NCBI GenBank assembly: GCA_031763025.1
Contig: JASSKH010000004.1
Span: 2,914,001 to 2,978,000 of the forward strand
Direction of reading: 5' to 3'
Source of the DNA: Macrocystis pyrifera
Taxonomy: Eukaryota > Sar > Phaeophyceae > Laminariales > Laminariaceae
Length of the DNA: 64,000 nucleotides
The position numbers and the translations under genes are program-made. Below, one piece after another: positions 49,035-60,427 of this stretch. The notes below the pieces were generated by a model. The model made no database searches, was not told the origin of the DNA, and saw only the letters and a list, made by a program, of their open reading frames with translations. How positions within the stretch are numbered: the stretch's first letter is position 1; each line of letters begins with the position of its first letter.

Positions 49035-50740
49035 CTAAGTGATCTATACATTAAATAGATATTGTGGTCGCACGATGTTCTGTAGCATATGGTTGATTTA
49101 TAGGATACGTTGATCGAATAGTATGCGGATGAGCCGAATATCAGTGGGTCATATGGCACGTACGAGTAAACGGTTAATTATTTATTGGATGGGATATTCT
49201 GACGGGAGATAGTACGGAATTCCGATATTGATATATCGTTCGAACAATATTCCTTGAGGTAGTATGAGACTGGATTGATTTCCTGGGAATACAGGATGGC
49301 TCTAGGAAGTTTCCAGTGATTGAGGAGGACTGATTGTAGAACTTTGGCAAATACGGAGGTGAATACATGATTTGGGAGAGGGGACAAGAGTGACGCATCA
49401 CAGCTCACTCTCTCTATTGTTTCCCTCCTTCCCGAGAGCAACGAGTAATAAATATTTATTAACATCTTCTACACGTCTTTGCACAACACCCGACATCATC
49501 TCGCGGACATAGCGACGAGGCCATCCCACGCACGAAGCGGTCTATTAGTCCGAGCTCCACCAGAATGTTCGAGTTTTGTGGGGTGCGAGAACTTGTTTTA
49601 TGAAAAAAAAACGCTTTTGGGCTGAGATGCACAGCTCCTCGCGTCAGTGGCCCGATAGTTATCATACAGTAGGTGTACCCTGCCGTAGAATGCCTTCACA
49701 GGCGTGTATGTGTGTCTTCATGGTGTATATTGTACCGATTTCATGATGTATGTTGTACCAGTGATGAACGGGAGCCCCATGAAGGTGGGGGTACCGAATC
49801 GATGGTATTCCCGCCCCCACGTACACCGCCGTTGTTTGTGGTGGGACGCTCCAGTATTTTTCTTTGGCGTTTCCTGTGTGTTTGTTCTTCGTCCCTGCTG
49901 TTGTCTGGTCATGTTGGCCACAGCCGGACGCAGTTATACCGGCAAACACCACCTTGTTCCTGGCACTGGGCCAATGGCCAGGGGTAAATATATTACTTCC
50001 AATCAAAACAATCTTGTGAACAGAGCTCACCCTTCACGCCTGTCGCAATCGAAGCCGGGCTACGAGTTGCACTATGACAGTGATTGCCCAGCAATCCCGA
50101 TACTACTGCCGCTGAGCACAAACAGAGCTGAACGAGCATGCTAAGATTAAAATAAACAGTGTATTATACATGGTTGCAACCCTGTCGCCCAGGCAGCAGC
50201 TGCAGCAGCATCAAAACCCTTCGCGCGAGGTGACGCATCCGCAGTGTACTTTATGCGCCTAGTTAGTTGTATCAATGACGATAGAGGGGCATGGCTTGGG
50301 GCGCGGGAGGACGAATCCATGTATACCGACTCTGGATCACACCCACCATGATGACCAACCGCCACACAAGAAAACTTGATTCCTCCTCGGCCGTTTTGTA
50401 GCTGTTGCTGTTGCAGCAGGAGCAGTGCAGCTGGCACATCCAGCCAAGAGGATAGCAGTAGATACATGCCTGCTGTTGTCACCGTTTCCCTACATCACCT
50501 CCGAGCACCGCCGTCTGTGTTAGTTTCCGGCGTGGACTGTTTGCATTTCGTATACTACCACGGATTATCTCCAGCAACTTCCTGTGTGATACGCTGCTAC
50601 TACACGCTGCAGGAAAGGGACGGCAGTGTGATATCCGCACTCAGCCGAAGAGCCTGCAGTAGTTCAGTAGTACGTTCCTGCTGTTGTCAAGGTTGGCCTA
50701 CACCACTCACGGTGCTGTGTGCCTCCACCCTCGGAATAAA
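49035..50740. other. No supported gene
   Basis: Overlapping frames on both strands without domains. Around 50195-50215 and 50402-50430 there are CAGCAG/CTGTTG-type runs. Nothing here is annotated as coding. Confidence 0.4.
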
Positions 50741-51085
50741 TCACACTTTAATGACGGCACGGTCAGAGACAGGCCCGCCTAAGGTGGAAGAAACGAACCG
50801 TTCACGAAAATTTGATAAATAACTGTGGACAGGTGTTTCTTCTCGCTCTCCGGGGCGCCAAACAAGAATACCCCCATCCCTTGGAGTAGGGCCACGATCT
50901 TGGTTAATGTTCTCTGGGGCACCGGCACCTTGAAAATGCGTTTGTTTAAGTCTGTGTATTTGCTGATTTTCCTGCATTTTCGTCGTTGACAGAATAATCA
51001 CATTTCTATTTTGGTCGGGTTTTCGTACCAACCTGAGGTGTTCACCCAGGTCGGCTTTTATGTTACTGTACTTATCGTACACCAC
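50741..51085 (-). CDS. Hypothetical ORF, 114 codons
   Basis: Hydrophilic, protein-like composition (ADLGEHLRLVRKPDQNRN, TPRDGGILVWRPGEREE) but no domain I recognise. It lies on the same strand as, and 1.7 kb beyond the stop of, the dynamin-like gene, so it could be an exon of a separate minus-strand gene. Confidence 0.2.
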   Translation of the reverse strand: MVYDKYSNIKADLGEHLRLVRKPDQNRNVIILSTTKMQENQQIHRLKQTHFQGAGAPENINQDRGPTPRDGGILVWRPGEREETPVHSYLSNFRERFVSSTLGGPVSDRAVIKV

Positions 51086-51432
51086 ATACGTGAAGCTACT
51101 GTAGAAACGACACTCTCACATAGCTGACTTCTCTGGGATCTACAGTGGTAACTCGTAGTCACTAAACAGGCTGAACAGCGTCCCCATCGAAGAAACCAAA
51201 CTCGAACCTGATATTTACGCCACAGTATCAGTCCCGAAGATATTAGTTCTACGGGTAGTGGCAAGACATCCCTCATCAATTGGAAACCGACACAACATCT
51301 AGATGCATAACAAGCTTGTCAGGATAAGGCGGCAAGAGAATCATGACCAAAGAACAATGTGCATACGTTTTCCCTATCGAATACCTGGTTTCACTCAAAA
51401 ACAGCGTCTCGCTGTGGGTATTGAATTGTTTG

Positions 51433-51910
51433 TCGTGCGCACCTCGAGTCGGGTGCCCTAATCGACGAATCTAAGCGAAAAGAGCCTATGCGTCCGGTGC
51501 GTCTCAGCGAAAAGCACATCGCGAGGTTCCAAGTCCACAAGTCGTTTAGATGCAGCGGTGTTCCGTTCTCTCCAGTCTTCAAGTCGAGCCCAACGTTACA
51601 GGGTGTTAAGATGAAGATTCATACAAACGTCCTCGTATCTGCACAGGAAGACATGTGTATACCAACCACAGTCATGTGCGTGACGGATGCATGGCGTGCA
51701 TGGGCATCCAATATATCTGGTTAGAAAAAATAGATGGTATTCCCGCCGAGATACGTTAAAACCGGTGATGGTCACCTGAAGCGTATTGAAGTCGTGCTCT
51801 AAAGTGCTTCCATATCGCAGCGGTCCCTCTTTGATCTCACCCACTGAAGGTACTCCCCAATCGCATTCATTCGTTATCGTCAGGCATTGGTCCCAGTGTC
51901 CACTTGGAGA
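51433..51910. repeat. Diverged block paired with 6107-6545
   Basis: Same order of short matches as at 6107-6545, on the same strand. A minus-strand frame here (51596-52117) contains GEIKEGPLRYGSTLEHDFNT, whose counterpart is recognisable but broken at 6.4 kb. It may be a decayed exon or part of the gene A/B segmental duplication. Confidence 0.4.
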
Positions 51911-52511
51911 TGTTGGCAATCTGTTTCGCGGCTTTGTGATCACGGGGCAAGAAAAGACTCTCCGAAGGACATGTAGGAAGGCGTCCCTAGAGCTCCTATC
52001 TCTCAATTGGGAAACGGCTTCAGAAACTTTGCTACGGCTGGGGTGCGGGGCGCCCGGGAAAAGCAGCCCTTTCGTGGCGTGCCTCGGTATGATAAGAGTT
52101 TCCAGGAATGCACACACCCACGCCGTGCATGCTCACCAGTGTAAACAAAACTACCTAAACCCACATACAGCAATCTCGGATCTCACACTTCCCTGTACTA
52201 CTGTAGATGTCCACACTGCACGAATATGATTTTTTCACCCGTCATATGTTTACGCCCTGCCCGACAATCGGCTAGTAGTTTACACCGTGGGTGATCACGA
52301 TAGTGTCCACAGCAGTCACATGTTATCCAACGAACGTCACATGTCACCCAACAAAATGAGCTAGATGTTCTCCTCCCGGTCCTTCACATGTACCTTTGGA
52401 ACAGTGACACAACCAACTGAGAGCCACTGCTACCCTGCTGGTTCTCCTTTTGCTGCTTCTATTGTACTCAGAAGACAAGCCGAAACAATGGTCTCCTTCG
52501 CCCGGTGTCCA

Positions 52512-52596
52512 AGGTGCCCTCGACTGGACAACACTAAGAGCGCTTGTATATGTCGCGCTTTCTGTGTTGTCAGGGCGAAGGCACGTTTGATCCTCC
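52512..52596. mobile_element. Fold-back element, copy 1
   Basis: Inverted arms GTGCCCTCGACTGGACAACA and GTGTTGTCAGGGCGAAGGCA pair with few mismatches. An inner AAGAGCGC/GCGCTTT part extends the stem. Confidence 0.6.
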
Positions 52597-52673
52597 TTCT
52601 GCTCGCGAAACGCCTAGGAGAAGAAGGCAAGTTCAACGTGGGTTTGAGCGAAATGCCGTTTCATCGGAAATAG

Positions 52674-52747
52674 AACGTGCCTTTGCCTGGAAAACGCAGG
52701 AAGCGCATGTCGCGCTTTCTTCTTTTTCCAGGCGAAGGCATGCGACT
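52674..52747. mobile_element. Fold-back element, copy 2
   Basis: Arms TGCCTTTGCCTGGAAAA and TTTTCCAGGCGAAGGCA pair over 17 positions with one mismatch. The inner part AAGCGCATGTCGCGCTTTCT is shared with copy 1, so the two belong to one small hairpin family. Confidence 0.7.
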
Positions 52748-52786
52748 TCTTGTGCAGTGTCTAAGAGACGAGTTGATATCACTCAG

Positions 52787-53884
52787 CTACTTCTTAGTCC
52801 TACGCGCGGAATCAAGGATTGTCAGACCAGTGTCGAGAAGCGACAGTTGACGACGTATGCCCCTCCGCTTACGAAGAGTCCCGGGGTGCTCGGGGAACCA
52901 TTTCTCAAGGTCTTCGCGGGTGGCTGTCTTGAGCATCCAGGGCACGAGTTCATCCCCCGAGCTGTCGCTGACAAGATGGTAGGCGTGCTCAAAAACAGCA
53001 GTAAACACTCGTTTGAAGACTCTTTCGGAGTAACCGAAAAGGCACGCCTGTTGCAAAACATGGCGACGGGAGGGTTTGTCTGGTTAATTGCAGCAATCTG
53101 CTACTGCACGTTCGGGAAAAAAATGTGAAAGAGCCTAAGAATGAACCCCAGTCCCTGAACGAGCGTTTTTAGTGTCTACTGCGACATCACGTATGTAGAG
53201 CAGAGTGTCGCTACAGTAGGCCTTGTATAAATTAACGGAAAGCATCGATACGTGTAATGTCGTTACTTTCGCACCCCGTATTCAAAGGACGTACAACCAA
53301 CCGACCGGGTATGAGAGGCGCATATAGGGTAAGTTTAATGCCGGATGACACTGTATTGATTGGTTGCTGTGGGCGCTCCGCGACACTTCAACCTGAATGC
53401 TTCGGATGTCCTGATCCTTTGCGCTGCCACAGGCGGTCTGTGTTGAACGGACACCTCGGATCCGCTCCGTATCTCTCTCTTCGTGTGTACCATGTGACAA
53501 ACACCGGCGATAGATGTTGTGTACGCGGGATGGGTGACCACCCAGTCGAGCTCGGCCTTGACCGCGTTTGACACTGCCTTCACCGTTCTCTCTTCCTTGT
53601 CCTCCGTGTACTCTTGCACCAGGCTCTTGACCTTGTCGAGCAGGGCTGGATAATCCTCACAGGCGTCTTCGAGCAGAGTTTGAAGAACGGACTGCATGTA
53701 AGTCCTCACGCGGCCCACCATGTTGTGAGAGCGAGACTCAAGATGGCCAGAGAACGCCTTTCCTAAACAAGAGGCTGAAAACCTGGCCGGGTGGTTGATC
53801 GGACGGCTACCTTCCATCCACAAGCGCTAGAGCCTCGCGTATCGTCTCGAAGTACTCGCCACTGAGAAAGTCGGGCTTCACATC
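52787..53884 (-). CDS. Dynamin-like protein, stalk and GED part (no GTPase region found)
   Basis: Minus-strand exons: 53884-53811 (acceptor CTCGTGCAG, reading PDFLSGEYFETIREALAL), about 53790-53505 (RVRTYMQSVLQTLLEDAC, then KVKSLVQEYT and ELDWVVTHPAY), and 53079-52787 ending in TAG. The middle exon resembles the helical stalk of dynamin/Mx proteins. The last resembles the GTPase effector domain (EDLEKWFPEHPGTLRKRR, then LLDTGLTILDSA). Dynamins form membrane-remodelling oligomers. The last two exons join in phase 1 (GCCG-GTGTTT to AACCAG-AC). The first and second do not join cleanly: splicing would need a 28-base intron, otherwise a one-base frameshift is present. No P-loop GTPase sequence is seen upstream to 57 kb, so the gene is truncated, or its 5' exons are unrecognised. 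Confidence 0.6.
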
Positions 53885-55440
53885 CTGCACGAGACAACGA
53901 AAATTGAATGACGGGGGTCCTGAAGTGGGGAAATCAAGTCTCGAGCATATGAATGCATTCACAGAAACCATGCATCGTGCTTTCTGAGTGATAAGATAGT
54001 TCAGCTATCCCTATAGGATACCCGTTATCTCGCAGCAGTATATTTGTAACTGTCAACTTGTGTGTGGTGGTGGGTGTTGGATAGTAGTGGACAGTATCGA
54101 CGATTGTTGATGTGTCATCGCCATAATCATAAGAATATGCAGCCCAACGACGTACGTGCTCGTGTACTCGTATACACCAGGTAATATGAGTAAGAAGCAA
54201 GACACAGGAGTCAGGAAAAAACGTATAGCGTACGAGTATGTCGTGCTGTTTAAGAAGCCCGACGACGACCACCATCACACTGTTTCCGCCACTACCAAAC
54301 TTCGCTTCTAGATCCAGCCGGAAGTCGAACTATGTCCCTTCCTGCTTCTGCGCGGTTCGGACTAACGCTATCCCCCCCCTCGACCCGTCACTGCTGTTAC
54401 TGCTGGTGTAGAAATTTCAAAGGAAAATAGGAGACACACGGCCACTATTGTTCCACCGCCACGACCACACAACATCACTACCACCACCACCAGGCGTCGG
54501 GTCAAGCCCTCTCTCCAGTCTACTTATCTTCCGTACTGCTTAGCCCAACACTGAGTGCGGGCGGCTGTTGGTTGTTCAGCTGTTGTGTTGTTCTCTGCAC
54601 AAGCGGTTTCAAAAGCTGAGCATCTGCCCTGTACAACGTAGCAACTGGTATGCGTTGCCTATACGACGTACGACTGTGCATAGGTACGAGCATTGCCCGG
54701 CCGGCTTCTGGGCAAGCTCCTTGCTACCATATCGGTACAGTATACCACTGTGTACATGGTAGCAAACTCGTACTAATCTAGAGGCATACCGAATAGGGTA
54801 CGCCGTAGGACTACTGGGCGAAACGACATTTTTGTTTTACGGTTGATTGCTAGGTTTCCTTCCGGCACGATGCAAGAATGACCTGTGAACCTTTTGCTAC
54901 AGTATTTTTCCCTTCCGTCACAATGCTGCACCCTCGTAAATACTACGAGTACACGTCCACACCTTCGTCACCGGAGACTGACGTGGTGGTGACAGCGTTT
55001 CACAGGTTCGTTCTCTCCTAGAACCGACTCGCGGCTTCAGATGCTTGCGGAAAACAGGTCGCTGGAAGCCGAAACTATGCTGGCTCTACCGGTGCCCTGC
55101 CCCCCAGTGCGAAGGGTCGAGGCCAGTTTCCGCGCGCGCCATGTGCGCGGAGCTTTGGCGGTTCGCGGTTGGGGCGGGAACCCGAACGGTTTCTTCCCGG
55201 GGGGCGACGCCCTGAGCACAGAATAAGTGTTGACAGTAGAGTAGAAATAAATAGAGTACAAAAGGGGGTTTTACCGCAGCGGGCTGACACCCGCCTGCGG
55301 CTCCGCGCGTGCTCTCAGTGGTCAGGGTGTAGAACAAACGAGGCCGCAAGTACGACAGTACTGCCATCAGGCGGGGATCAAGATTGTTTCAGGATTGAAT
55401 GAGGTTTGTTGAGCCGAAAACTAATAACAGGTCCCTAACA
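53885..55440. other. No supported gene
   Basis: This stretch would hold the 5' exons of the dynamin-like gene if it were complete. I found no GKS/GKT loop motif in any minus-strand frame. Low-complexity CCACCACCAC-type runs occur near 54480. Confidence 0.35.
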
Positions 55441-55447
55441 ATGCACC

Positions 55448-55741
55448 CTACGGCGTTATATAGAGTTTTACGCGTGGATAGGCTGTAATCGCCATGGAGC
55501 TCTGTATGTGTCCGTCTTTATACGGTGCAAAGCAGAGAATATCTTCGCCCCGTCCCTCTGTTTTTGGCCATTCGACGTGTATTTGTTTGTGGGGGGCGTC
55601 TCGCGGCCATAACAACAGGTTGCCTTGATCGTCATCACCGTAGCGCTCAGCCGTGCACTGTGCTTTCTCTTTTTCCAGGCCGGCTCCTAACTTGCCATCG
55701 AAGGTCAAAATGCTGATGAACAGCGAGTCCATCAACTGCAT
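55448..55741 (-). CDS. Hypothetical ORF, 97 codons
   Basis: The frame reads SILTFDGKLGAGLEKEK, then YGDDDQGNLLLWPRDAPHK and GRGEDILCFAPYKDGH, with a balanced protein-like composition. It is on the same strand as the dynamin-like gene, 1.6 kb upstream. No family recognised; possibly an exon. Confidence 0.3.
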   Translation of the reverse strand: MQLMDSLFISILTFDGKLGAGLEKEKAQCTAERYGDDDQGNLLLWPRDAPHKQIHVEWPKTEGRGEDILCFAPYKDGHIQSSMAITAYPRVKLYITP

Positions 55742-56108
55742 CTACTTTGATCCGGTTCCCCTGTAGTACTATTGTAGCGCACTATCGATCAAGAGTGTAT
55801 TTGCAAATATACTGAGGACAACGACGACTGGAAGAAGTGGTTGCCGTGTGTAAAGGCCGTTGAGTCGAGCGCCCCGCACTTTGTTTGGTATGATATTCCA
55901 ACGGTTCCTAAAAATATCTAAAGGGGATACTTCCTATTAATAATACACTATAATACGTAGGAACGACGACGACGACCAAAAAAAAAACCCCGAGCTTACA
56001 AGTGCTGCTGGTATACATGTGAAGGGAAAAGGAAGTGCGGGAGCACTTCGTAGGTCAGGGAAATAATTACGTGCATCGTCATCTACTGCTGTACTGTTTT
56101 TTTTATAA

Positions 56109-56425
56109 TTTTGAAATACGTCAGCTGTGAGTTCGACTGATCAAATAGTTGATACTCAACTTTGCAAGTTGCGTAGTACGTCTCGTCTATATTCCCTTTG
56201 TACCGAATTTTACAAGTAATGTGATAAACCGAACGCGCGTATTCTATATGTAATTCCTGTTTTAATAAAATTATGACAAACGTCAGCTGTGAGTTCGACT
56301 GATCAAGTAGTTGATACTCAACTTTGCAAGCTGTCTCGTCTGCATCCCATTTTTACTGAATTTTAGAAGTAAGTGTTATAATAAGCGGAACACGCGTATT
56401 CTGCATGTAATTTCTTGATAAGGAT
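56109..56425. repeat. Tandem dimer, 162-bp unit
   Basis: GTCAGCTGTGAGTTCGACTG starts at 56120 and again at 56282, followed in both units by TTGATACTCAACTTTGCAAG, a CTCGTCT segment, and CGCGTATTCT..ATGTAAT. The second unit has lost about 15 bases. Confidence 0.9.
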
Positions 56426-56946
56426 ACAGGCCAGTGGCTCCCCTGGATGCTGCCCGGGTGAACAGGACAATTGTTTACGATAGGACGAAGCAGTTTTTTT
56501 TTTTGGCGTAGAGGGGTTTTTAAATTACGGGTTACGCTTTCTGGATACCGGGTAGATACCGTGCACCGTTGATAGGTGATACAGCAGTAGGATCACAATA
56601 TGTCGAATACGGTCTTGATGGAATCCCCGCCGTGGGCGTGTGTGCGTGACCCTTGAGTTAGCATCGGGCAGCCCGCCGCAAAGGCAAGCACTTCGGCCGG
56701 TGTCGAATCGACTGATTGTTGTTCGATCTTCAGCTCTCAGAGGAACACATATATAGTCCAGGGAGAACAACTTCGCCCGAAATTCGACATTCACATATAT
56801 ACTGATTTGTGTTGCGGTGGTCACATATTTTCAGAACACGTACCTGGCAAAAAATATTGCCGGAAAGCTCTGTTTCAGACGGATCGAACCATCCCGTCAG
56901 ATGTTTTGTTTTAGTTGTTGCGTCGTGTGGATACGACGATTTATTT

Positions 56947-57174
56947 TTGGGGACCACTCTCCCAGTGCCCGATCTTGAAGGCTCCTTGTCAAAAGTTACG
57001 ATCGGTGCGTTCACATTTGAGAGTATTGATGGACACAAAAGGGGAGTAGGAGCAGCATCTCTGACTAACTTTCAGTACCATCTCAAGCTTGAAGGTTATC
57101 CTACCCAGATGGGTATATGGCGTCATGTCAACGCCCTTCCTCAATGCAGAGAAATGATTGCTTCCTACCGTGCT
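56947..57174 (+). pseudogene. Ty3/gypsy pol C-terminal tail fragment
   Basis: Reads TTLPVPDLEG, IDGHKRGVG, TNFQYHLKLEGYP and MGIWRHVNALPQC. This matches the C-terminal tail of the integrase at 62578-63360 (TTLPLPDLDG, IESHKRGLG, TNFQYHFLV, FGVWRRDN). The tail has a chromodomain-like layout (aromatic, basic, then W). Integrase core and reverse transcriptase are absent upstream, so it is a 5'-truncated relic. The surrounding frame stays open from 56809 to 57315. Confidence 0.8.
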
Positions 57175-57189
57175 GCAGTACTGTCGACG

Positions 57190-59100
57190 GACTCCTCAGC
57201 ATTTAATCCCCCCTCCGTGGAAATCTCGTACTGTCCCCGCGGATGTACCGTAGCACTTTACTGGGCTTTATTTTGTCTTGCTTGTAGCACTTCCTTTTCT
57301 GTCCCATCAGTTTGAGCAACAACTGATGTTTGCCCTGTGCTACTGGTTCCATCATTTGTCTGATCCTCCTCCTACAGGAGTAGATTATGTTTCGGTGTTA
57401 TCACCGCTTGGCTTGTCATTTGTCCAGTGCGAGTACCGCGCACTTTGTGTGTTGTCTTCACCCTCCGTGGTGAGTTCTATACGGTGCACACTGCTGTGTA
57501 CCGTAGTATAGTTGACTTTTATTTTTCGGCATCCAACTCAGTGGGAGATCATGTCGTCATCTGATCCCAAGACTGAGTTAGTTTTCAAGTACTAGGTTAT
57601 GTAGTACTGTAGACCTACTAATGTAATCACCTACTCACCTCGTTGGCAGGGGGGGTGATCCATAGGTCTAGTGGAGCCAAGAATAGTTTGTGTTTTAGTG
57701 TGCGTGCCAACCTGTCAGCGGTTTTCGGTGTACTGTCATCGCGAGTCTACTCGTGTTGCTTTTCATGTTACCGCCCGCAGTGCCCTTTGTAGATTTGTTT
57801 TTGTAATCATCTTGTTTTTTTTTTTCATGTCTCATATTTATTCAAAACGATGTACGTACAAAGTTTTGAACTGTCTTCCACATACATGTGTAACTATCGC
57901 ACCAATTGAGGTTAATACCCAGTGGCGCGATGTCCTTCATTAGTCGTGTTGAATCCCGACTCCCATCGCTTCATGGGGGGTCGTTCTCAGGTTTTGATTG
58001 CATAGATATATATATATGTGTTTTCAACTGTAGGGCACTTGTCTTTCGTACTACTGTAAAAGGTAGTCGGCACCATCGCACACCAGTGGAGGGATATGAT
58101 AATAATATACCCAGCGTTCGCGCACGCCGTTTGTCATTGAGAAGATATGCCTCGTTCTGTTACACTCTGTCTCAATACAGATATGAACGAATCATGGCAT
58201 ACATCATGTGTCCGCTTGTCGCACGCTTGTCTTGTCATCCACTGCACACTCTTATAGTGTCGCATGATCGAATCATTGCTTCTCCATGTCTATCTGTGAC
58301 ACTTATGTCAGTCAACTCGTCGCTTGCAGTCCAACACATTGTTTTGTCTTTAACAATATCTGATGTGTTTGGATGCGACCCTCAAGTAGATTAATACTGT
58401 GGAAAGCGGTTTACTTTGTTGTACTTTTGTCACCGCCCAAGTGATTTTAAACTACACTTGAATTCTGATTCGGTCTCGAACACCCGTCAGATGACAAGCG
58501 CAGCTTAAATATCCAAAGTGTCCTTGTCACAGTATTAAATACTTGATATTGTCTCCGTCAGGTATGTCGTCAGATTGCTTTTCAGCACTCGCGACCCTGT
58601 TGCGCCTGTCGAGCCTTCAGCCATGATGTCCACACGACGAGTAAATACTCAATACTCAGCCGTGTAACGTGCGTCTTATTAGCATTCTGTGTCAATAAAT
58701 CCCGGGATACTCTACTGTCGTTGCTCACGCACTTTTTTGTCCAGGATCAATCATTCATTGTCTCTTGTCGTAATCCACCAGCTGGCCAGCCACGGTGCGA
58801 TGTGTATTGAACATATCGTGTGTGAAAACGGATTACTCTTTTGTCATCGCTTACCATTTTTCTGTCCGATCCTATGTCCGGATATACATCCGACTGTCTA
58901 CGGTACTGCAGCAGATTTGTCTGTCCTGCTGTTATGTCATCATTTACTATGATATGTCTGGCAATTATATATTATGTTGCCTTGTCAAAATGAGTGTGTA
59001 TAACTCTAGGCTTTTTTTAGCGAATCGCCTTTTGAGGAATACATTGTCGACTAGTAGACGTGTTGTCACCCTTTGTCTCTGGTTCCATTGCTTTCGAGTT
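57190..59100. other. T-rich non-coding region after gypsy tail
   Basis: T/C-biased sequence with many TGTC motifs. A GGCAGGGGGGGTGATCC run at about 57645 resembles a polypurine tract. No domains are recognised in its frames. Confidence 0.4.
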
Positions 59101-59115
59101 TTGGTGGAGTTCGAG

Positions 59116-59145
59116 CTCTATCACCACTAAAACTGGGGGGTGATG
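59116..59145 (+). other. Polypurine tract and possible LTR start
   Basis: ACTAAAACTGGGGGGTGATG is followed by TGTGGATACC. A G-rich tract directly before TGTG is the usual 3' LTR junction of gypsy elements. The other LTR end is not identified. Confidence 0.4.
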
Positions 59146-59493
59146 TGGATACCATGTCCCCGGAACCAACACGCCTACCCAAATAGTCGAAATCCCCGCA
59201 TCCTTCGAGAAAGATCTTCCAGAAGCTTTGCTCGGCGAACTCGGGAGATTGTCATGTCTGGATCTCGCCACGGAGCCTTCTCCTTCACGTTCCGATGACG
59301 GATCCTCAGCGGCGGCTATTCTGCCTAGCGGATTCTCCGCAGCGGGATATAGCAAGGCCCCGCTGAACTGTCCTTTGACCCGAGTACCGCGAGAGCAACG
59401 ATGATTGCTCGTCCCTCGGCTCTCACTCCTCATATCTCCCTGTCTGATCTTGTCATCGGGCTGCTGTCTCAGCCCGAGCTGTCCTACACTCTA

Positions 59494-59564
59494 ACCGTCG
59501 TAGTTCAACAGTAAGAACACTCTGCTAACGCAGAGAGACGTGGGATCACGCCCCACCGGCGGTA
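59494..59564 (+). tRNA. tRNA-shaped sequence (Val AAC-like), probably a pseudogene or SINE head
   Basis: Folds exactly as a tRNA: acceptor ACCGTCG/CGGCGGT (7 bp with one G-U), TA at positions 8-9, D stem GTTC/GAAC, anticodon stem CTCTG/CAGAG, T stem GTGGG/CCCAC and discriminator A, with no extra bases between arms. The anticodon loop CTAACG has 6 bases instead of 7; if read after U33 the anticodon is AAC (Val). The D loop lacks GG, and the T loop (ATCACGC) lacks the conserved TTC.A pattern. The shape is unlikely by chance, but loss of the conserved loop bases argues against a working tRNA. Confidence 0.45.
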
Positions 59565-60427
59565 TCGACTACGAATCTTATTGCATGTAATTGATTTTTA
59601 GTATGGTTTGGTTCTAAATGTGAATAATTATTCCGGGGATGAGCCGCTGCTGTTTTCGTTACTTCCGTTTGTTTAGATATTATTTTATAAGGCTTTTTGT
59701 GTAGATTCGAAAGTATTGTCTACGAGGTATGTGGGGAGGACCCCCAGGTTCGACTCGACATCTGTGGCACTTCCCTTTCTCAGAGGGTGTAGCGCGTAGG
59801 ACACGCCAGGTTTTGGTATAGGATCGGTACGGACGATCTCACGAACAACCATCAACGATGATGGAAGAGGAAGAGCGAGTGTGTGCGAGGCACGGGCCTT
59901 GCATTCCAATCCGCAGTGACTACTTGTCACGGGACAATGTCACTGCTGACGACATCTCTGCTGACGACAACAAATAGTCATGGAATATGGATGACCACAG
60001 TCGTACAATAAGATATACGGATATGTACGACCTCGGCGAACGGTGGGGCCTCCGCGGGACAATACCCACTCGACGGTCTGGTCGAGAACCTGGAACCCAC
60101 ATCGCCCCCCAATATTTGAACGCGTAATACTGGAGAACCCAGTACCGCTTTTGAACATTTATGAAGAATGACAGGTTTGTGGCTTTCTACCATTCAAGGC
60201 ATTGTACAGCAGTAGTTGATGTATAAGTTTTGCACTTTTTCATCTAGTCATGTCACCCCTTGCGTAGTAAAGACCACGGGCTTGTATGATCATGATTTGA
60301 TTTGCTAGTGTCAGTCATATACTACGAAATATCAAATACAAGTGGGATATGTTTATGTCCTTCGCATGCGCGCTTGCATGGTTCAGGATTAACATACACA
60401 ACGAAAATTAAACCTGTTATAACGCAC

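Noticed and set aside
52544-53128. 194-codon plus frame
   Set aside because: It covers the fold-back elements and the antisense of the GED exon; the minus strand has recognisable dynamin-like sequence.
59017-59433. 138-codon minus frame
   Set aside because: It crosses the polypurine/LTR-like junction and has no domain; more likely antisense of an LTR.
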